DNA from: Flavobacteriales bacterium UBA5081
GTDB taxonomy: Bacteria > Bacteroidota > Bacteroidia > Flavobacteriales_E > Vicingaceae
DNA: 64,000 nt
Assembly (NCBI GenBank): GCA_002415785.1
Contig: DIAJ01000014.1
Span: 1 to 64,000, forward strand
Reading direction: 5' to 3'
The notes beneath the pieces were generated by a model that did no database searches, was not told where the DNA came from, and was given only the letters and a program-made list of their open reading frames with translations. Position numbers and translations under genes: made by a program. Below, one piece after another: positions 61,234 through 64,000 of the stretch (positions within the stretch are counted from its first letter, which is position 1; each line of letters begins with the position of its first letter).

Positions 61234-62313
61234 CTAAACAAACTTCTCTCCCTTGTTTAACTTAATATCCGTTACGAAGTCTTTGATTTTTTGCTCATCT
61301 TCTTTTTTGCAAACCAAAAGAGTGTCGTTGGCTTCAACTACAATGTAGCCTTCTAAACCTTGTAAAACGACGAGTTTTTCTTTGGGAACACTTACAATGC
61401 AATCTTTAGAATCGTAGAGCATTACGTTTTTGCCTACAACAGCATTTTTGTTTTTATCTTGGGGTAGGTGAGTGTAAATGGAGCCCCAAGTGCCTAAGTC
61501 AGACCAACCAATATCAGCACTAATAACATATACATTCTCTGATTTTTCCATGATTCCATAGTCAATGCTAATGCTTTTAGAAACCGAGTAAATGTCTTCA
61601 ATGGCTTTGCTTTCTTCTGCTGTATTTAGTTTGCTTTCTTGCTCTTGAAAAAGATTATCGACCTCAGGAAGCAAATGGGCAAAAGCTTTATTAATGCTTT
61701 TTAAGCTCCAAATAAACATCCCGGAATTCCAGCTAAAGTCGCCACTAGCCAAGAACTGTTTAGCAAGTTCTATGTCCGGCTTTTCGGTAAAGGTTTTTAC
61801 TTTTTTGATTTCTGCATCACTGCTATCGTCAAATTGAATATAACCATAACCGGTATCGGGTCTTGAAGGTTTTATTCCCAAGGTGACCAAAGCATCGTTC
61901 TTTGCCGTAAAGTCAAGCGCTTTTTCTATTACTTCAATAAAATGATCTTCTTTAAGAATTAGGTGATCAGAAGGGGCAACAATAATGTTGGCATTCGGGT
62001 TTTTCTTTTTGATTTTATGGTTGGCGTAAGCAATGCATGGTGCAGTATTTCTACGACTCGGTTCTAAAAGGATTTGTTCTGCCTTTACATCAATTTGCTC
62101 CAATACTAATGATTGGTACATTTCATTGGTTACAATCAAAATGTTTTCTTTAGGTGCTATTTTTAGCAGGCGATCAAATGTCTGCTGAATTAGTGTTTGT
62201 CCGGTACCTAAAATGTCGATAAATTGCTTGGGAAATGCAGTGCGACTCATTGGCCAAAATCTGCTTCCTATTCCTCCTGCCATAATTACACAGTAATTAT
62301 TCTTCCGATCCAT
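61234..62313 (-). CDS. manC: Mannose-1-phosphate guanylyltransferase
   Basis: The enzyme makes GDP-mannose from mannose-1-phosphate and GTP for glycan synthesis. The 359-residue protein has the nucleotidyltransferase signature MAGGIGSRFWPMSRTAFPKQF (about 11-31), VAPSDHLI near 111, FTEKPD near 171 and WNSGMFIWS near 191. The phosphomannose isomerase domain found in longer bifunctional proteins is absent. The ATG is preceded by TATTTTTG on the minus strand (62340-62347), a TAnnTTTG match. It is a single gene. Confidence 0.92.
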   Translation of the reverse strand: MDRKNNYCVIMAGGIGSRFWPMSRTAFPKQFIDILGTGQTLIQQTFDRLLKIAPKENILIVTNEMYQSLVLEQIDVKAEQILLEPSRRNTAPCIAYANHKIKKKNPNANIIVAPSDHLILKEDHFIEVIEKALDFTAKNDALVTLGIKPSRPDTGYGYIQFDDSSDAEIKKVKTFTEKPDIELAKQFLASGDFSWNSGMFIWSLKSINKAFAHLLPEVDNLFQEQESKLNTAEESKAIEDIYSVSKSISIDYGIMEKSENVYVISADIGWSDLGTWGSIYTHLPQDKNKNAVVGKNVMLYDSKDCIVSVPKEKLVVLQGLEGYIVVEANDTLLVCKKEDEQKIKDFVTDIKLNKGEKFV

Positions 62314-62339
62314 GATGTAAAATAATAGTTATTAAAAGT

Positions 62340-62347
62340 CAAAAATA
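62340..62347 (-). promoter_or_regulatory. Putative -7 box for manC
   Basis: The minus strand reads TATTTTTG (TAnnTTTG), about 27 nt before the manC ATG. There is no clear -33 element. Confidence 0.45.
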
Positions 62348-62453
62348 AGGAATAATAGGAGCTTTTTATGCTATATTTAGTCATTAGTGAAATGATAATT
62401 TAAAATTAATTTAAGGAGGTATGTTGGTTGCATTTTGTTGATGCATTTGAGTG

Positions 62454-62479
62454 AAAAAACGCCCCGGAAGACCGAGGCG
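62454..62479 (-). terminator. Strong terminator of the candidate non-coding RNA
   Basis: The 8-bp GC-rich stem CGCCUCGG/CCGGGGCG (62460-62467 with 62472-62479) has a UCUU loop and ends in six U on the minus strand. The one plus-strand mismatch is a G-U pair on the minus strand. No minus-strand protein gene lies upstream within the window. Confidence 0.85.
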
Positions 62480-62600
62480 CTTAAAACCCTAATTGGCGAG
62501 ATAAAACAACTTTGACAAGATTAACTACTAAGTTGTTTTAAAGAGATGATTACTCGCCAACCAAAGAACACTTAACCATTGGGACTAAAGTCCGCAGAAG
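62454..62600 (-). ncRNA. Candidate structured non-coding RNA
   Basis: The 400-nt gap between manC and the HU/SPOR gene holds an unexplained RNA-like structure on the minus strand. A helix of up to 14 bp (62487-62500 with 62553-62566, core UUGGCGAG/CUCGCCAA) encloses a 2/13-nt internal loop, a perfect 10-bp helix (AAAACAACTT at 62503-62512 with 62530-62539) and a 17-nt loop. It is followed directly by a strong terminator. A small GGAC/GUCC hairpin lies at the 5' side (62581-62592). Several outer pairs are G-U only if the minus strand is read. The 5' end is uncertain and could reach about 62640. The identity is unknown; a 6S-type RNA is one idea. Confidence 0.6.
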
Positions 62601-62629
62601 TTTTACGCTGGTCAATACTCATATTTCGG

Positions 62630-62637
62630 TATTTTTG
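62630..62637 (+). promoter_or_regulatory. Putative -7 box for the HU/SPOR gene
   Basis: TATTTTTG matches TAnnTTTG, 76 nt before the ATG at 62713. The long leader would be antisense to nothing known; a closer TATCTTCG at 62699-62706 is a weaker alternative. Confidence 0.35.
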
Positions 62638-62712
62638 TTATGCTAAAAAATATGGCAATACATTTAGATACTATTGTCGACTTTCTAATTTTCTTTTTTA
62701 TCTTCGCAGTCT

Positions 62713-63780
62713 ATGGAGCGCATACAAATTGATGTTTATATTTCTGACTTACTCTACAGCTACGACTGTGTGATTGTGCCTGAATTAGGAGGCTTTGTGG
62801 CTAATTATGCGCCGGCTCAGATTCAGGCTGTTCAACATAAATTTAACCCGCCTTCAAAGAAAGTTTCTTTTAATAAGAACTTAAAAAACAACGATGGTTT
62901 ATTAACAAATCACATTGCTGAGCGCCGCTCTATTTCTTATGAAGAAGCCGGAAGTTTGATAAGATCGTTTGTTAATCGTTCTATTGCAGGATTAAAGCAA
63001 GGAGATAAAATTCACATTGAAAAAGTGGGTACTCTTTATTTAGATCCTGAGCAAAACATTCAATTCAAAGCAGAAGAGAGTAATGATTATTTGTTAGATT
63101 CTTTTGGGTTAACTGCATTTAGAGCCATGCCTATACAGAGAGAAGGGCTCGAAGAAAAATTGGAAAAAGAGTTCAAGGAGAAGTTGCCTAAATTAAAGGA
63201 AGAGACAAAGAAGAGAAAGAAATATTGGCCGGCTGCGGCTGCCTTGGCGCTTTTGGTAGCATCTACTGTAGCTTTAAACTCTCAATTTAACTGGATAGAA
63301 AAGGATCATTTACAATATTCTTTTCTGAGCTTTTCTGATAAAGCAGCACCCAAATATTCTGCTAAAAGCGTTTCAATTGATGCCATTAAAGAAGACATTA
63401 ATTACAAGCCTTCAGTGAGTTTTGCAAAAGGGATCGTTCCTTTTGTAACTTCAGATGGAGAAAGCACAGCGCTTTTTGTAGATAATAGAGAAAGTAATCT
63501 CAATACAGAGGTTGACAACACAAAAGTTGTAGATGAAAAGAAAAGCCAAAAGTTAGTTTTTCATGTGATGGGCGGTTGTTTTTCTCAGTATACAAATGCC
63601 ACTTCGCTTGTAGAAACTTTAAAACAAAAGGGCTACAACGCTCAATTGCTTGGTAAGTATAAAGAATTACACGCGGTAAGCTATAGTAGTTTTGCCAGTA
63701 GAGAAGAAGCGGTTAAGCTATTGGCTGATATTAGAAATGGCGAAAACCCAAACGCATGGTTGTTGGTGAAGCCGTTTTAG
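62713..63780 (+). CDS. HU-like (CCDC81-type) and SPOR domain membrane protein
   Basis: This 355-residue protein has an N-terminal pair of HU-like/CCDC81-type domains (about 1-140, VIVPELGGFVANYAPAQIQ), a charged linker, one membrane helix (about 171-188, YWPAAAALALLVASTVAL) and a C-terminal SPOR domain (about 278-355, FHVMGGCFSQYTNATSLVE). SPOR domains bind denuded peptidoglycan at division sites. The topology puts the HU-like part in the cytoplasm and SPOR in the periplasm, so it may connect cell wall and cytoplasm during division. Gene order before the acyl-CoA thioesterase is familiar from Bacteroidota. Confidence 0.88.
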   Translation: MERIQIDVYISDLLYSYDCVIVPELGGFVANYAPAQIQAVQHKFNPPSKKVSFNKNLKNNDGLLTNHIAERRSISYEEAGSLIRSFVNRSIAGLKQGDKIHIEKVGTLYLDPEQNIQFKAEESNDYLLDSFGLTAFRAMPIQREGLEEKLEKEFKEKLPKLKEETKKRKKYWPAAAALALLVASTVALNSQFNWIEKDHLQYSFLSFSDKAAPKYSAKSVSIDAIKEDINYKPSVSFAKGIVPFVTSDGESTALFVDNRESNLNTEVDNTKVVDEKKSQKLVFHVMGGCFSQYTNATSLVETLKQKGYNAQLLGKYKELHAVSYSSFASREEAVKLLADIRNGENPNAWLLVKPF

Positions 63781-63849
63781 TTTCACGGATTTACTTTTGC
63801 AATCACAGCTTACATTTTAATTACCTTTGCCATCCAAAATTTTGAATAG

Positions 63850-64000
63850 ATGAAAGCTAGAAAAGCTCAAGAAACACTCGCGCAAACTTCTAAGATTGTT
63901 TTACCAAACGACACAAATGTTTTGGGGAATTTAATGGGAGGGCAGTTACTTAATTGGATGGATATTACTGCGGGAATTTCAGCACAACGCCACTCTCAAA
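63850..64000 (+). CDS. Acyl-CoA thioesterase, hotdog fold (5' part only)
   Basis: The window ends inside this gene; 50 residues are visible. They read QTSKIVLPNDTNVLGNLMGG followed by QLLNWMDITAGISAQRHSQ, the conserved N-terminal half of the YciA/BACH-type acyl-CoA thioesterases, with the catalytic-site Asn and Asp (PNDTN, WMDI). The enzyme hydrolyses acyl-CoA to free acid and CoA. It starts with ATG 69 nt after the HU/SPOR gene. Confidence 0.85.
   Translation, partial: MKARKAQETLAQTSKIVLPNDTNVLGNLMGGQLLNWMDITAGISAQRHSQ

Noticed and set aside
62454..62640. Non-coding RNA on the plus strand
   Set aside because: On the plus strand the terminator has no T run and the outer helix contains A-C mismatches that are G-U pairs on the minus strand.

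Overview
The window is a low-GC chromosomal segment from a member of the Bacteroidota, most likely Flavobacteriia-like. The reasons are several proteins with type IX secretion (T9SS) C-terminal sorting domains, a GldA gliding-type ABC ATPase, a PorV/PorQ-family protein, two TonB-dependent receptors whose last residue is Phe, an HU-like/SPOR protein next to an acyl-CoA thioesterase, and -7 boxes of the Bacteroidetes form TAnnTTTG. I see no insertion sequence, phage, CRISPR array, tRNA or rRNA. Most of the window is ordinary housekeeping DNA, with a few structured non-coding elements and several fast-evolving secreted proteins.

Layout. 1-7 kb: kbl, gdhA and dprA on the minus strand, then kdsB, era and der on the plus strand. 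7-14 kb: a repeat-rich T9SS cargo protein, metK, gldA, then a tight plus-strand operon rsgA-dtd-D-Ala-D-Ala dipeptidase-MazG-like. 14-22 kb (minus): a LytTR regulator with a degenerate receiver, a 1863-residue PKD-type T9SS protein and three small orphan genes, with two near-identical terminators around the last part. 22-26.5 kb: atpC and atpD, ribF, a leucine-rich repeat protein, a T9SS protein. 26.5-31.7 kb (minus): 4'-phosphopantetheinyl transferase, GGGP synthase family, PnuC/PnuT-type transporter, NadR-like kinase, then a TPP riboswitch in front of a TonB-dependent receptor. 31.8-34 kb: ahcY, a Rieske-like lipoprotein, a small basic exported protein. 34-43.4 kb: a three-gene cell-envelope operon (TonB-dependent receptor, 1432-residue exported protein with a C-terminal sorting-like domain, PorV-like barrel). 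43.5-58 kb: greA, HIT, ruvC, a flippase-like protein, a glycosyltransferase, a DppC-like permease, an AtoE-family transporter, ligA, a glycine-rich T9SS protein, recQ, prfB, an ArsC-like protein, a 51-residue membrane protein, fumC. 59-64 kb: a small exported protein, a SulP transporter, manC, a candidate non-coding RNA, the HU/SPOR protein and the start of a thioesterase.

How parts work together. The TPP riboswitch assigns the TonB receptor to thiamine (or precursor) uptake, and the adjacent PnuC/PnuT-like transporter and NadR-like kinase could carry the vitamin across the inner membrane and trap it. The 34-43 kb operon combines an outer-membrane receptor, a large exported protein and a PorV-type shuttle, and is the best protein-level candidate for an undescribed envelope system. 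The best RNA-level candidate is a minus-strand structured RNA near 62.45-62.6 kb. It ends in a strong intrinsic terminator that no protein gene can account for, and its helices contain G-U pairs that work only on the minus strand.
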